64,000 nt of DNA from Methylopila capsulata (GCF_016907975.1 NZ_JAFBCY010000001.1:992001-1056000), one strand, 5' to 3'. Shown: positions 45,763 through 57,501, counted from the first letter of the stretch. Notes: generated from the letters alone by a model not told the origin. Numbers and translations are program-made.

Positions 45763-47016
45763 TCACTCTGCGGCGGCCGCGAGGCCGCCGCAGCGTTCCT
45801 TCCGTTCGAGCGCGGCCTCCGCCATCTCGATGTAGCCGCGCGTGAGCGGGACCGCGTCCTGCCGCCGGGCGAGCTGCAGCTGGAACACCACCGCGCCCTG
45901 GTGGCGGAACGCGGCCTCGCTGGCTGCGAGATAGAACTCCCACATCCGGCAGAAGCGCTCGTCGTAGAGCCGAGCCGCCTCCTCGCGCCGGGCGAGGAAC
46001 CGCGCGCGCCAGTCGCGCAGCGTGAAGGCGTAGTGCAGCCGGAGCACCTCGACGTCGGTGACGACCAGCCCCGCCTTCTCTATCAGCGGCAGCATCTCCG
46101 ACAGCGCCGGCAGCGCGCCGCCGGGGAAGATGTATTTGTCGATCCAGGGGTTGGTGAACCACGGGCCGTCCGAGAGACCGATGGTGTGGAGCAGCATCAC
46201 GCCGTCCGGGGCGAGCAGGTCGCGCGCCTTCTCGAAGAAGGTCCGGTACTGCGTCACGCCGACGTGCTCGAACATGCCGACCGAGACGATGCGGTCGAAG
46301 GCGCCGTCCAGCGTGCGGTAGTCGCGCAGCTCGAAAGTCACCCGGTCGGCCAGCCCGCCCTGCGCCGCCCGCCTGCGGGCGAGCGCGAGCTGCTCCTCCG
46401 ACAGTGTGACGCCCAGAACCTCGCGCGCGCCGGCGACGCCCGCGAGATAGAGCCCGAGCCCGCCCCAGCCCGAACCGATGTCGAGCACGCGCTCCCCGCC
46501 CCGCAGAGCGAGCTTCGCGGCGATATGGCGGCGCTTGGCCGCCTGCGCCTCCTCGAGCGTCAGATCCTCGCGGTCGTAGTAGGCGCAGGAGTACTGGCGG
46601 TCGTGGTCGAGGAACAGGTCGTAGAGCCGGCCGTCGAGGTCGTAGTGATGCGCCACGTTGCGGCGGGAGCGCGTCAGGCCGTTGCGCTGCGCGAAGCAGC
46701 GGAGCGCGAACCGCAGCTTGTGCAGCAGCCGCGCCGGGAGCGGCTCGGGCTTGCCCCTGAGCTCGCCCAGCAGCAGATCCAGCGCCTGGTAGATGTCGCC
46801 CTGTTCGACGAGCAGCCGGCCCTCCATGAAGAGCTCGCCCATCTTCAGATAGGGATCGAGCACGAAGGCCCACTGCGCTCGGCGGTCGGCGAAGCGGAGG
46901 CCGATCGGCGGGCCGGAGCCGTCGCCGAAGACGTGGCGCGCGCCCGAAGCCATGACGACTGTCAGTCGGCCGTGACTGACGATGCGTTTCAGGATGCCAG
47001 CAAGCAACGACTCCAT
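45763..47016 (-). CDS. cfa: Cyclopropane-fatty-acyl-phospholipid synthase family methyltransferase
   Basis: A 417-residue SAM-dependent enzyme that adds a methylene to unsaturated acyl chains of membrane lipids. The CFA synthase pattern is clear: NVAHHYDLDGRLYDLFLDHDRQYSCAYYDREDLTLEEAQ, the SAM loop VLDIGSGWGGLGLYLA, GVTLSEEQLALAR, VSVGMFEHVG and YIFPGGALPALSEM. The ATG before ESLLAGILKR has GGGAG upstream; 84 bases more are open but not conserved. A 14-bp palindrome lies about 90 bases upstream. Confidence 0.92.
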   Translation of the reverse strand: MESLLAGILKRIVSHGRLTVVMASGARHVFGDGSGPPIGLRFADRRAQWAFVLDPYLKMGELFMEGRLLVEQGDIYQALDLLLGELRGKPEPLPARLLHKLRFALRCFAQRNGLTRSRRNVAHHYDLDGRLYDLFLDHDRQYSCAYYDREDLTLEEAQAAKRRHIAAKLALRGGERVLDIGSGWGGLGLYLAGVAGAREVLGVTLSEEQLALARRRAAQGGLADRVTFELRDYRTLDGAFDRIVSVGMFEHVGVTQYRTFFEKARDLLAPDGVMLLHTIGLSDGPWFTNPWIDKYIFPGGALPALSEMLPLIEKAGLVVTDVEVLRLHYAFTLRDWRARFLARREEAARLYDERFCRMWEFYLAASEAAFRHQGAVVFQLQLARRQDAVPLTRGYIEMAEAALERKERCGGLAAAAE

Positions 47017-47103
47017 AAGGATGCTCCCGCACACAGAAGGCGACGGCTCGTGGAGAGCAAAGTCCAAGCCTGACGACCGGAAAAAGCTCGCGAAGACCAT
47101 CCC

Positions 47104-47117
47104 TCATCCTGCAGGAT
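47104..47117. promoter_or_regulatory. Perfect 14-bp palindrome upstream of cfa
   Basis: CATCCTGCAGGATG is fully self-complementary and lies 87 bases before the cfa start, in the 186-base gap to thiC. It could be an operator; no regulator is identified. Confidence 0.4.
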
Positions 47118-47202
47118 GACGGCGCCTGCGCGCCAGAGGGCGAGCCCCTCGGCAGGCAGGCGCCGGCTATGCGTCAGGCGAAAAGCTTTCCCCTCAGGAA
47201 AG

Positions 47203-49246
<2,044 letters not shown>

Positions 49247-49356
49247 GAATGACGCGAGGTTAGAAGCGGTCGAAGGGGATGTCGAGACGTCGCGCCGCTG
49301 CTAGCGTGACTGTGACAAGGGGTCCGCCAGCGCGGCTCAGCAACGTGGCGTAGCAA

Positions 49357-50115
49357 ATGATCGAGCACCTCGTCGCTTTGGCGACCTTTCTTGGCCTCGT
49401 CCTCGCCTCGTTCGGCTGCCTCGTCCTGCACCCGCGTCTGCCGGAACGCCACCGGAACGAGGAGACGCACAACGTGGTGCGGCTCACCGCGAACATCTTC
49501 GTGGTGATGACGTCGCTGGTGCTCGGCCTGCTCATCAACTCGTCGAAGACGGCGTTCGACGCCATCGACCACAACGTCCACGCCTTCGCGACCGAGCTCA
49601 TCCTGCTCGACCGTACCCTGCGGGCCTATGGGCCGGACACGGCGGAGGCCCGCGCCAGGCTCGCCGTCTACGTCGACCGCGCCATCGAAGGCACCTGGCC
49701 CACAACCGGCGAGGCGCCGGTGGTCGAGGACGTTGCGGCCGAGAAGCTGCTGGACGACGTCGGCGCTGCGCTGCGCGATCTCCACCCGGCCGACGACGAG
49801 CGCGCCGAGTTGAAGATCGAATGGCGGCAGCGCTTCCAGAAGATCATCGAGCTGCGCTGGGCCCTGATCGAGCATTGGGACGGGACGGTGCCGGCCCCGC
49901 TGCTCGCGGTGCTGACAGCGTGGCTGACGCTGATCTTCGCAAGCTTCAGCTACCGCGCCCCGGCGAACGCCGTCGTGATCACCACGCTGGTGGTCGGCGC
50001 CGCGCTGATCTCCAGCGCCTTGTTTCTCATCCTCGACATGGACTCGCCGTTCACCGGCTCGATCCGCGTGCCGCCGACGGCGATGGAGACGGCGCTGGCG
50101 CACATCCGACGGTGA
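49357..50115 (+). CDS. DUF4239 (bestrophin-like) membrane protein
   Basis: A 252-residue protein with two N-terminal hydrophobic helices (EHLVALATFLGLVLASFGCLVL and NIFVVMTSLVLGLLINSSK), a central charged region of about 120 residues and two C-terminal helices (APLLAVLTAWLTLIFASFSY, VVITTLVVGAALISSALFLILDMD). The ending DMDSPFTGSIRV is characteristic of DUF4239. Relatives are annotated as bestrophin-like, but channel activity is not established. It is convergent with gpmA. Confidence 0.85.
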   Translation: MIEHLVALATFLGLVLASFGCLVLHPRLPERHRNEETHNVVRLTANIFVVMTSLVLGLLINSSKTAFDAIDHNVHAFATELILLDRTLRAYGPDTAEARARLAVYVDRAIEGTWPTTGEAPVVEDVAAEKLLDDVGAALRDLHPADDERAELKIEWRQRFQKIIELRWALIEHWDGTVPAPLLAVLTAWLTLIFASFSYRAPANAVVITTLVVGAALISSALFLILDMDSPFTGSIRVPPTAMETALAHIRR

Positions 50116-50152
50116 GGACGAGCGCTCAAGACCCGCGACAGCCGGCGTCCTG

Positions 50153-50815
50153 TCAGACGACGGGCCGATCTCCAGCGCGATCGCCTGACGGCAGCTCCGC
50201 CTTGACCAGCCGCTCGCCCTCCTCGGCCAGCGTGTAGACGAGGATCTGCGCGGTCCCGATGTTCACGTCCTCGATCGTCTCCGGATCGATGCCGTCGAGC
50301 CGCATGAGCATGGAGCGCAGCGCGTTGCCGTGGCCCACCAGCAGCACGCAGCCTCCGGCGCGGACGGCCGGGGCGATCGCGCGCCCGTAGAACGGCCAGA
50401 CGCGCGCGGCCGTCATGGCCAGGCTCTCCCCGCCTTGCGGAACGGCGTCGTAGGACTTGCGCCAGATCCTGACCCGCTCAGGCCCGAAACGCTCGCGCGC
50501 CTGGGTCTTGTTGAGGCCCGCGAGCGCCCCGTAGTCGCGCTCGTTAAGCGCCGGATTCCGAACCACCGGCAGGTCGGACTGGCCGAGCTCTTCGAGGATC
50601 AGCTCCATCGTGTGGCCCGCGCGTTTCAGCACGCTGGTGAAGGCGTGCGTGAAGCGGAAGCCCAGCCGCGCGAGCTCCCGCCCCGCGGCGCGCGCCTCGT
50701 CCTCGCCGCGGGCGGTGAGCGCGGGATCGCGAAGACCCGAAAACAGGTCCTGTTCGTTGTCCTCGCTCTGTCCGTGCCGGATGAGGACGAGACTGCGGGA
50801 GAGATCGGTGATCAT
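50153..50815 (-). CDS. gpmA: 2,3-bisphosphoglycerate-dependent phosphoglycerate mutase
   Basis: Interconverts 3- and 2-phosphoglycerate in glycolysis/gluconeogenesis. It has 220 residues from the ATG before ITDLSRSLVLIRHGQSEDN; sequence further upstream is not conserved. The phosphohistidine motif RHGQSEDN, the substrate loops ALNERDYGALAGLNK and the second catalytic His in VLLVGHGNALR are all intact. It is shorter than the 250-residue enterobacterial enzyme, as usual in alphaproteobacteria. Confidence 0.93.
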   Translation of the reverse strand: MITDLSRSLVLIRHGQSEDNEQDLFSGLRDPALTARGEDEARAAGRELARLGFRFTHAFTSVLKRAGHTMELILEELGQSDLPVVRNPALNERDYGALAGLNKTQARERFGPERVRIWRKSYDAVPQGGESLAMTAARVWPFYGRAIAPAVRAGGCVLLVGHGNALRSMLMRLDGIDPETIEDVNIGTAQILVYTLAEEGERLVKAELPSGDRAGDRPVV

Positions 50816-50866
50816 CGGGGCGTCATGCCGTTTCGGAGGTGTCGGCGACAGTGTCGCACAAACGAA

Positions 50867-50891
50867 AAGGCCGGGCGCATGGCCCGGCCTT
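50867..50891 (-). terminator. Terminator of the pnt operon
   Basis: AAGGCCGGGC and GCCCGGCCTT pair perfectly around a 5-base loop, followed on the minus strand by TTCGTTTG. It lies about 28 bases past pntB and before gpmA. Confidence 0.85.
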
Positions 50892-50918
50892 CCCACGTGG
50901 TCGTATCGTCGTCGCGGC

Positions 50919-52319
50919 TCAGAGGCTCTTGACGATGCTCTCGGTCATCTTCTTGGCGTCGCCGAACAGCATCATGGTGTTGTCGCGGAAGAACAGCTCG
51001 TTCTCCACGCCGGCGTAGCCCGCCGCCATGCCGCGCTTGATGAACAGCACGGTGCCGGCCTTCTCGACGTCGAGGATCGGCATGCCGTAGATCGCCGAGG
51101 TCTTGTCGGTCTTGGCCGCCGGGTTGGTGACGTCGTTCGCGCCGATGACGAAGGCGACGTCCGCGCCCGAGAACTCCGAGTTGATCTCGTCAAGCTCGAA
51201 CACCTCGTCGTAGGGCACCTGGGCTTCCGCCAGCAGCACGTTCATGTGGCCCGGCATGCGGCCCGCCACGGGATGGATGGCGTACTTGACCTCGACGCCC
51301 TCCTCCTTGAGCTTTTCGCACATCTCGCGCAGCGCGTGCTGGGCCTGGGCCACCGCCATGCCGTAACCCGGCACGATGATGACCTTGGACGCGTTCTTCA
51401 TGATGTAGGCGGCGTCCTCGGCCGCGCCCTGCTTCACGGGGCGCTGTTCGGCCCCGCCGGCCGCTCCCCCGCCGACCGCGGCATCGCCGCCGAAGCCGCC
51501 GAGGATGACGGAGATGAAGCTCCGGTTCATGCCCTTGCACATGATGTAGGACAGGATCGCTCCGCTAGAGCCCACCAGCGCGCCGGTGATGATCAGCGCG
51601 AGGTTGCCGAGCGTGAAGCCGATGCCGGCCGCGGCCCAGCCGGAGTAGCTGTTCAGCATCGAGACGACGACGGGCATGTCCGCGCCGCCGATCGGGATGA
51701 TGATCAGGAAGCCGAAGGCGAGCGAGGCCAGCACGATGAGCCAGAACACGAAGTGGCTCTCGGTCATGACGAAGATGATCGCCAGGACGATGATCAGGGC
51801 GGCGAGGCCGCCGTTGATCAGGTGCCGCATGGGCAGCATGATCGGCTTGCCGGACATGCGTCCGTCGAGCTTGGCGAAGGCGATCAGCGAGCCCGTGAAG
51901 GTGATCGCGCCGATCGCGACGCCGAGCGCCATCTCCACCAGCGACTGGCCGTGGATCTGGTTGGGCGCGCCGATTCCGAAGGCGTCAGGAGCATAAAGCG
52001 CGGCGGCCGCCACCAGCACGGCGGCGAGGCCGACGAGCGAGTGGAACGCCGCCACGAGCTGCGGCATCGCGGTCATGGCGATGCGCTTCGCGGTCACCGC
52101 GCCGATCGCGCCGCCGACGCCGAGGCCCGCGATCACGAGGACCCAGCCGCCGAGGCCGTGGGGCGGCGAGACGAACAGGGTGGTCAGGATCGCGAGCGTC
52201 ATGCCCGCGATGCCCATGGCGTTGCCGCGGCGCGAGGTCGCCGGGCTCGAAAGCCCCTGCAGCGACAGAATGAAGAGGACGCCGGCGATGAGGTAGAGGA
52301 TCTGGACGAGGTCGGTCAT
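50919..52319 (-). CDS. pntB: NAD(P) transhydrogenase subunit beta
   Basis: A 466-residue subunit with about nine membrane helices (dII) and the NADP(H)-binding domain dIII at the C-terminus. Conserved dIII pieces are VIIVPGYGMAVAQAQHAL, YAIHPVAGRMPGHMNVLLAEA, FVIGANDVTNPAA, GMPILDVEKA and VLFIKRGMAAGYAGVENELF. The enzyme uses the proton gradient to make NADPH from NADH. I chose the ATG before TDLVQILYLIAGVLF, eight bases after the pntA2 stop. Confidence 0.97.
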   Translation of the reverse strand: MTDLVQILYLIAGVLFILSLQGLSSPATSRRGNAMGIAGMTLAILTTLFVSPPHGLGGWVLVIAGLGVGGAIGAVTAKRIAMTAMPQLVAAFHSLVGLAAVLVAAAALYAPDAFGIGAPNQIHGQSLVEMALGVAIGAITFTGSLIAFAKLDGRMSGKPIMLPMRHLINGGLAALIIVLAIIFVMTESHFVFWLIVLASLAFGFLIIIPIGGADMPVVVSMLNSYSGWAAAGIGFTLGNLALIITGALVGSSGAILSYIMCKGMNRSFISVILGGFGGDAAVGGGAAGGAEQRPVKQGAAEDAAYIMKNASKVIIVPGYGMAVAQAQHALREMCEKLKEEGVEVKYAIHPVAGRMPGHMNVLLAEAQVPYDEVFELDEINSEFSGADVAFVIGANDVTNPAAKTDKTSAIYGMPILDVEKAGTVLFIKRGMAAGYAGVENELFFRDNTMMLFGDAKKMTESIVKSL

Positions 52320-52327
52320 CGGTCCCG

Positions 52328-52771
52328 TCAGCCCTTCTTCTTGTACATGCCGAGCATGCGCTGGGTGACGAGGAACCCGCCGAAGATGTTGATCGAGGCG
52401 AGCACGAGGGCGACGAAGCCGAAGCCTCGAGCCCACCACGGGCCGGAGCCGCCGGCGAGATCGACGCCGACCGCGAGCAGCGCGCCGACGACGATCACGG
52501 ACGAGATGGCGTTGGTGACCGCCATCAGCGGCGTGTGCAGCGCGGGCGTCACGCTCCACACCACGTAGTAGCCGACGAACACCGCCAGCACGAAGATCGC
52601 GAGCCGGAACACGAAGGGGTCGATGACCCCGCCGGACACGCCGTGGAGGGCTGCGCCCGCCGTGTCCGCGATCTGGTCGGCGTAGGCTTGGGCGTTGGCG
52701 GCCGCCTCGCGGGCGAGGTCCGCCGAGGCCTGGGCGCGTTCCGCCGCCTCTTCAGGGGAAAGCACGGCCAT
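52328..52771 (-). CDS. pntA2: NAD(P) transhydrogenase subunit alpha, part 2 (membrane)
   Basis: A 147-residue protein with a helical N-terminal lead ([19 protein letters not shown]) and three or four membrane helices, including [28 protein letters not shown], the family signature split here. It corresponds to the membrane end of the single-chain E. coli PntA. The start overlaps the pntA1 stop (TGATG). The split into three genes is usual for alphaproteobacteria. Confidence 0.95.
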   Translation of the reverse strand: MAVLSPEEAAERAQASADLAREAAANAQAYADQIADTAGAALHGVSGGVIDPFVFRLAIFVLAVFVGYYVVWSVTPALHTPLMAVTNAISSVIVVGALLAVGVDLAGGSGPWWARGFGFVALVLASINIFGGFLVTQRMLGMYKKKG

Positions 52772-53913
52772 CAGTTCGCCTCCGCCGGCTTGGCGATCGG
52801 GTGGATGACGGCGCCGTCGCGGGTGAGCGCGGTCGCCTTGACGAGCTCATCGTCCCAGTTGACGGCGAGCTCCTTGGTCTCCTTGGAGATCATGGTCTCG
52901 AGGAAGGACGACAGGTTCTTGGCGTAGAGCGCCGAGGAGGATGCCGCGAGACGGCCGGCCACGTTGAGGTGGCCGACGATCTTGACGCCGTCGATCTCGA
53001 CGACCTCGCCCGGAATCGCGCCTTCGACGTTGCCGCCGCGCTCGACCGCGAGGTCGACGATCACCGAGCCCGGCTTCATCGACTTGACCATCGCCGCCGT
53101 CACCAGGCGCGGCGCCGGACGGCCCGGGATCAGCGCGGTGGTGATGACGATGTCCTGCTTGGCGATGTGGGCCGCCACCAGCTCGGCCTGCTTGGCCTGG
53201 TACTCGGCCGACATCGGCTTGGCGTAGCCCGCAGCCGTCTCGGCCTGCTTGAACTCATCGTCCTCGACGGCGACGAACTTGGCGCCGAGCGAGGCGACCT
53301 GCTCCTTGGCGGCGGGACGGACGTCGGTCGCCGAGACCACGGCGCCGAGGCGGCGCGCGGTGGCGATGGCCTGCAGGCCCGCGACGCCCGCGCCCATGAC
53401 GAAGGCTCGCGCCGGCGGAACGGTGCCGGCCGCGGTCATCATCTGCGGCATGGCGCGGCCGAACTCAGCCGCGGCGTCGATCACCGCGCGGTAGCCCGCG
53501 AGGTTTGCCTGGGAGGACAGCACGTCCATCACCTGCGCGCGGGTGATGCGGGGCATCAGCTCCATCGCGAAGGCGGAGACGTTGGCGGTGGCGAGCGCCG
53601 CGATCGCGTCGGCCTGGCCATAAGGATCCATGGTGCCGATGACGAGCGCGCCGGGCTTCAGCCCCGCCAGGCTCTCGGGGGACGGCCGACGGACGGTGAG
53701 CAGCACGTCGGCGCCGGCGAGGGCGTCGGCGCGCGAGGCGGCGATTGTGGCGCCGGCCTCTTCGTAGGCGGCGTCGGTGACGCCGGAGGCGACGCCCGCG
53801 CCGGTCTCAACGCTGATGTCGGCCCCGAGGCCCTTCAGCTTCTTGACGACGTCAGGCGTCAGCGCGACCCGCGGCTCCGCCGCGTCGGTTTCTTTCGCGA
53901 CTGCGATTTTCAT
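52771..53913 (-). CDS. pntA1: NAD(P) transhydrogenase subunit alpha, part 1 (NAD-binding)
   Basis: The 380-residue soluble dI subunit, related to alanine dehydrogenase. It starts [25 protein letters not shown]. The NAD Rossmann motif is [20 protein letters not shown] followed by [14 protein letters not shown], and the substrate-side [31 protein letters not shown] block is typical. It follows the oxidase subunit IV gene with a 4-base gap. Confidence 0.97.
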   Translation of the reverse strand: MKIAVAKETDAAEPRVALTPDVVKKLKGLGADISVETGAGVASGVTDAAYEEAGATIAASRADALAGADVLLTVRRPSPESLAGLKPGALVIGTMDPYGQADAIAALATANVSAFAMELMPRITRAQVMDVLSSQANLAGYRAVIDAAAEFGRAMPQMMTAAGTVPPARAFVMGAGVAGLQAIATARRLGAVVSATDVRPAAKEQVASLGAKFVAVEDDEFKQAETAAGYAKPMSAEYQAKQAELVAAHIAKQDIVITTALIPGRPAPRLVTAAMVKSMKPGSVIVDLAVERGGNVEGAIPGEVVEIDGVKIVGHLNVAGRLAASSSALYAKNLSSFLETMISKETKELAVNWDDELVKATALTRDGAVIHPIAKPAEAN

Positions 53914-53917
53914 CGGT

Positions 53918-54202
53918 TCAGACGACGTACCAGAGCGCGACGACCGCGAGGGCCGCGACCGCCATCGGGATGATGGTGCCCTTCTCCGATACCGCCCCGA
54001 TCACGCCGCCGATGATCGAGAGCACGATGCCGAGACCGCACAGCCACCACGGACCGGTGACGCCGCCGATCGCCAGCGAGATCACGACCAGCACGATCAT
54101 CGCCGTGCCGACCTTGGACATTTTCATGACCGCGGCGTAAGTCCGCTCGTGCTCCGCGTAGTCGTTGCCCGTCGCGGTCGCGAATTCCGTGGTTCCGGCC
54201 AT
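53918..54202 (-). CDS. aa3-type cytochrome c oxidase subunit IV-like protein
   Basis: A 94-residue membrane protein. The N-terminal DYAEHERTYAAVMKMSKVGT matches the short bacterial aa3-oxidase subunit IV family, followed by two or three hydrophobic helices (TAMIVLVVISLAIGGVTG, WWLCGLGIVLSIIGGVIGAV, IPMAVAALAVVALWYVV). The typical family member has one helix; this one is longer. It is the first gene of the operon with the transhydrogenase, where the family is often found, and may relate to that enzyme rather than to the oxidase. Confidence 0.8.
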   Translation of the reverse strand: MAGTTEFATATGNDYAEHERTYAAVMKMSKVGTAMIVLVVISLAIGGVTGPWWLCGLGIVLSIIGGVIGAVSEKGTIIPMAVAALAVVALWYVV

Positions 54203-54507
54203 GATAAAGTCCCTTTGTGCGTTCTAATCGGCGCTTGGACTTTCGGCTTTAGCGGAAACGCGGGGGGGAGGCAATTCCCTTTCAGCTTCTGGCATGCCAA
54301 ATACCAGTAACTTTCAGCCCAGCTAAATCCCTGAGAACGCAGGCGGTGCGACGACATCGCAGCGAGGCGCGCGATCGGCCTCCCTCGTAGGACGCGCGGC
54401 TGCCCGCAGCGTCGCAGGGGCTCCGGACAGGGCGTCGACGGCGAGGATGGGCGCGGTCCGAAAACCGCGCGCTGAACCGTCTGAACGGGGCGCCCACGAT
54501 GGCCGGC
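54203..54507. other. 305-bp intergenic region upstream of the oxidase IV/pnt operon
   Basis: No gene is supported here. It contains the promoter of the pnt operon (minus strand) and the 3' flank of the ABC1 kinase gene. A palindrome TGGCATGCCA (54290-54299) is the most visible element. On the minus strand it is part of TGGCATG-CCAG-AAGCT, a partial match to a sigma-54 -24/-12 promoter. Confidence 0.5.
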
Positions 54508-55875
54508 TCAGGCGTTGAGGCCCGCCGTCGCCATGGCTTCGGCTTGCCGGGCTCCGACGCGCTCGACGGTGAAATCCGCGATCGCCTCCTCGAACAGGCG
54601 GCGGAAGTTCAGCTCGGCCTGCAGGTGCAGGAACACGCCGCCGAGCCCGATCGCGGCGCGGTCCATGAAGACGAACTCGCGCGGGATGCGGATCGGGCCC
54701 TTGCGCTTCAGTTCCTGATGGACGCGGAAGGCCTCGGCGCGGCCATAGGCGCCGGGCGACACCCCGTCGGCGATGGTCCGCACCCGGTCGTCGAGCAGCG
54801 GGCCGTAGATGAAGCGCGCCCAGATGTTGAGGACGTCGATCAGCTCGCGCTTCAGGCCGCGGAACCCCCAGGTCTCGTAGGCGTGCACCACCCGCGCGTC
54901 GTCGCCGTCGCGCAGACCCTCGTAGAGGTCGACCACGCCGCCGACGAAAGCGGGCGGGAAGATGCGGATGCAGCCGTAGTCCAGCAGGTTCACGCCCTGC
55001 GGCTCGCCGCCCTCGTCGAAGGCCGCGTAGTTGCCGAGGTGCGGGTCGCCGTGGATCACGCCGTGGCGCGAGAACGGACGCCACCACGCCTTGAACATGG
55101 CGACGGCCAGCCGGTTGCGGATCTCGAGCGGGGCCTCCTTGTGGACCAGCAACCGCCGGCCCTCCAGCCAGTCGAGCGTCAGGAGGCGCCCCGTCGAAAG
55201 CTCGTTCCAGACGCCGGGCACGCGCACCTCGGGCGTGTCTCTCAGCATGACGCCGTAGAGCGCGGCGTGCTTGGCCTCGCGGCGGTAGTCGAGCTCCTCG
55301 CGGATGCGCGCGCCGATCTCCTCGACGATTTCGGAGGTGTCGATCGCGCTGTCGAAGCGGCGGCGCAGGTCGAACAGCAGCGACAGCTGCCCGAGGTCCG
55401 CCTCGACCGCCGACGCCATGTCGGGATACTGCAGCTTCACCGCCAGCAGCGCGCCGTCCTGCGCCGTCGCGCGATGGACCTGGCCAAGCGAGGCCGCCGC
55501 CGCCGGCTCCTTCTCAAACGATCCAAACTTCGCCTGCCAGTCCGGCCCGAGCTCCGCCGCCATCCGGCGTTTCACGAAGGCGTAGCCCATCGGCGGGGCG
55601 TCGGACTGGAGCTGCGACAGCTCCTCGGCGTACTCCGGGGGCAGCGCGTCGGGGATGGTGGCGAGCAACTGCGCCACCTTCATGATCGGGCCCTTAAGCC
55701 CGCCGAGCGCGGCGCGCAGGTCCGCGGCCCGGTCGGCCCGGCCGGTCGCGCGTCCAAGAAGCTGCGAGCCCGCGATCCGCGCCGCCACCCCGCCGACGTT
55801 GACGCCGACCCGCGCATAGCGCGAGGCGCGGGCCGTGAAACGGTTGCGTTCGTGATCGATGTCGCTGGGTGCCAT
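54508..55875 (-). CDS. ABC1/AarF (UbiB-like) atypical kinase family protein
   Basis: A 455-residue protein of the ABC1 family, linked to ubiquinone synthesis or lipid handling. Visible features are GPIMKVAQLLATIPDALPPEY (equivalent of the KxGQ helix, here KVAQ), the Ala-rich nucleotide loop AAAASLGQVHRA, the VAIK-like LLAVKLQYPDM, the catalytic loop VIHGDPHLGNY and NLLDYGCIRIF in the DFG position. I start at the ATG before APSDIDHERNRF. The C-terminus lacks the hydrophobic helices of true UbiB, so it belongs to the soluble branch. Confidence 0.88.
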   Translation of the reverse strand: MAPSDIDHERNRFTARASRYARVGVNVGGVAARIAGSQLLGRATGRADRAADLRAALGGLKGPIMKVAQLLATIPDALPPEYAEELSQLQSDAPPMGYAFVKRRMAAELGPDWQAKFGSFEKEPAAAASLGQVHRATAQDGALLAVKLQYPDMASAVEADLGQLSLLFDLRRRFDSAIDTSEIVEEIGARIREELDYRREAKHAALYGVMLRDTPEVRVPGVWNELSTGRLLTLDWLEGRRLLVHKEAPLEIRNRLAVAMFKAWWRPFSRHGVIHGDPHLGNYAAFDEGGEPQGVNLLDYGCIRIFPPAFVGGVVDLYEGLRDGDDARVVHAYETWGFRGLKRELIDVLNIWARFIYGPLLDDRVRTIADGVSPGAYGRAEAFRVHQELKRKGPIRIPREFVFMDRAAIGLGGVFLHLQAELNFRRLFEEAIADFTVERVGARQAEAMATAGLNA

Positions 55876-56063
55876 GACGGTGGTTCTAGCGCGAATGCGC
55901 CGCAAAACCATGGCCGTCCGCGCAACGCCGGCGGCCCTGCGGGGCGCTCCCGCAACAAGGTTGTCCGTTTATCAACACGCGTTAAACTCGAGGGCGAGAT
56001 CGAGGCGGAAACACGCCGAAATTTGGGCGTGGACGTCGGCGGCGGAGCGGGCGAAGGGCGACC

Positions 56064-57488
56064 ATGGACTCGGTCATCGATTTTCTGAACACGATCTTCT
56101 GGGGCTACGTGCTGATCTACGGCCTGCTCGCCGTCGGCGTGTATTTCACGGTGCGCCTGAAAGCGCTGCAGATCGTCCACTTTCCCGAGATGATCCGCGC
56201 GGTCACCGGATCGAGCGCTTCGGACCATGCAGGCATCACGCCGTTCCAGGCGCTCTGCACAAGCCTCGCCTCTCGGGTCGGCACCGGCAACATCGCGGGC
56301 GTCGCGGTGGCGCTCTATCTCGGCGGCCCCGGCGCGATTTTCTGGATGTGGGTGGTCGCGACGCTCGGCATGGCCACAGCCTTCGCCGAAAGCACTCTCG
56401 CCCAGCTCTACAAGGTCAAGGACTCGGAAGGCCGATACCGCGGCGGCCCCGCGTTCTACATCGCCAAGGGCCTGAAGGCGCCTTGGGCCGGCGCGGTGTT
56501 CTCGATCTGCCTGATCCTGTCCTTCGGCCTGGTGTTCAACGCGGTGCAGGCGAACTCGATCGCCGACGCCATGGAGGGCGCCTTCGGCGCGCCCAAGCTC
56601 ACGACCGGCGTCGTGCTGGCGCTTCTGTCCGCCCTCATCATCTTCGGCGGCATCCCGATGATCGCGCGCGTGGCGGAAATCGTGGTGCCGTTCATGGCCG
56701 TCGGCTACCTCGGCGTCGCGCTCTACGCCGTCGCCGTGAACATTTCCGAGGTTCCGGCGCTGATCGCCCTCATCGTCAAAAGCGCGTTCGGCTTCGGTCC
56801 TGCAGCGGGCGGCGTCGCAGGTTCGGTCGCCGCCGCGATGCTGAACGGCGTCAAACGCGGGCTGTTCTCGAACGAAGCCGGCATGGGTTCGGCGCCCAAC
56901 ATCGCAGCCGTCGCGACGCCGGACCCGCACCACCCCGTCAGCCAGGGTTTCGTGCAGGCGCTCGGCGTGTACATCGACACGATCCTCATCTGCACCGCGA
57001 CCGCGCTGCTGATCCTGCTGTCCGGCGCGCTCGCTCCGGGCTCCGGCCTCACCGGCACGCAGCTGACGCAGACCGCCATGGAGCACCACATCGGCTGGGC
57101 GGGCCCCTACTTCGTCGCCATCGCGATCTTCTTCTTCGCGTTCACGTCGATCATCGGCAATTACTCCTACGCCGAGAATGCGCTCGTGTTTCTCGGGATC
57201 GACAGTAAAGCCGGCAAGACGATCCTGCGGATCGCGGTGATGCTGATGGTGGTCTGGGGCGCCTACGAGTCGGTCGCGACGGTCTTCAATGCAGCGGACG
57301 CCTCCATGGGCCTCATGGCGACAGTGAACCTGATCGCGATCTGCCTGCTGTCCGGCCTCGTGTCGAGGCTGACCAAGGACTATTTCGCGCAGCGGCGCGC
57401 GGGAAAGACCCCAACCTTCCTCGCAAGTTCGATGCCCGAGCTCGAGGGCAGGATCGACAAGGAGATCTGGAGCCGCCAGCGCGAATGA
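56064..57488 (+). CDS. Alanine/glycine:cation (Na+) symporter family protein
   Basis: A 474-residue inner-membrane transporter of the AGCS family with about 11 hydrophobic helices. Family marks are the N-terminal VYFTVRLKALQIVHFPEMIRA, TSLASRVGTGNIAGVAVALYLGGPGAIFWMW, STLAQLYKVKDSEGRYRGGPAFYI and LFSNEAGMGSAPNIAA. It imports alanine or glycine with sodium ions. It is divergent from the ABC1 kinase gene; I saw no glycine riboswitch in the 188-base gap. Confidence 0.95.
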   Translation: MDSVIDFLNTIFWGYVLIYGLLAVGVYFTVRLKALQIVHFPEMIRAVTGSSASDHAGITPFQALCTSLASRVGTGNIAGVAVALYLGGPGAIFWMWVVATLGMATAFAESTLAQLYKVKDSEGRYRGGPAFYIAKGLKAPWAGAVFSICLILSFGLVFNAVQANSIADAMEGAFGAPKLTTGVVLALLSALIIFGGIPMIARVAEIVVPFMAVGYLGVALYAVAVNISEVPALIALIVKSAFGFGPAAGGVAGSVAAAMLNGVKRGLFSNEAGMGSAPNIAAVATPDPHHPVSQGFVQALGVYIDTILICTATALLILLSGALAPGSGLTGTQLTQTAMEHHIGWAGPYFVAIAIFFFAFTSIIGNYSYAENALVFLGIDSKAGKTILRIAVMLMVVWGAYESVATVFNAADASMGLMATVNLIAICLLSGLVSRLTKDYFAQRRAGKTPTFLASSMPELEGRIDKEIWSRQRE

Positions 57489-57501
57489 CCGCGGCCCGCG
57501 G

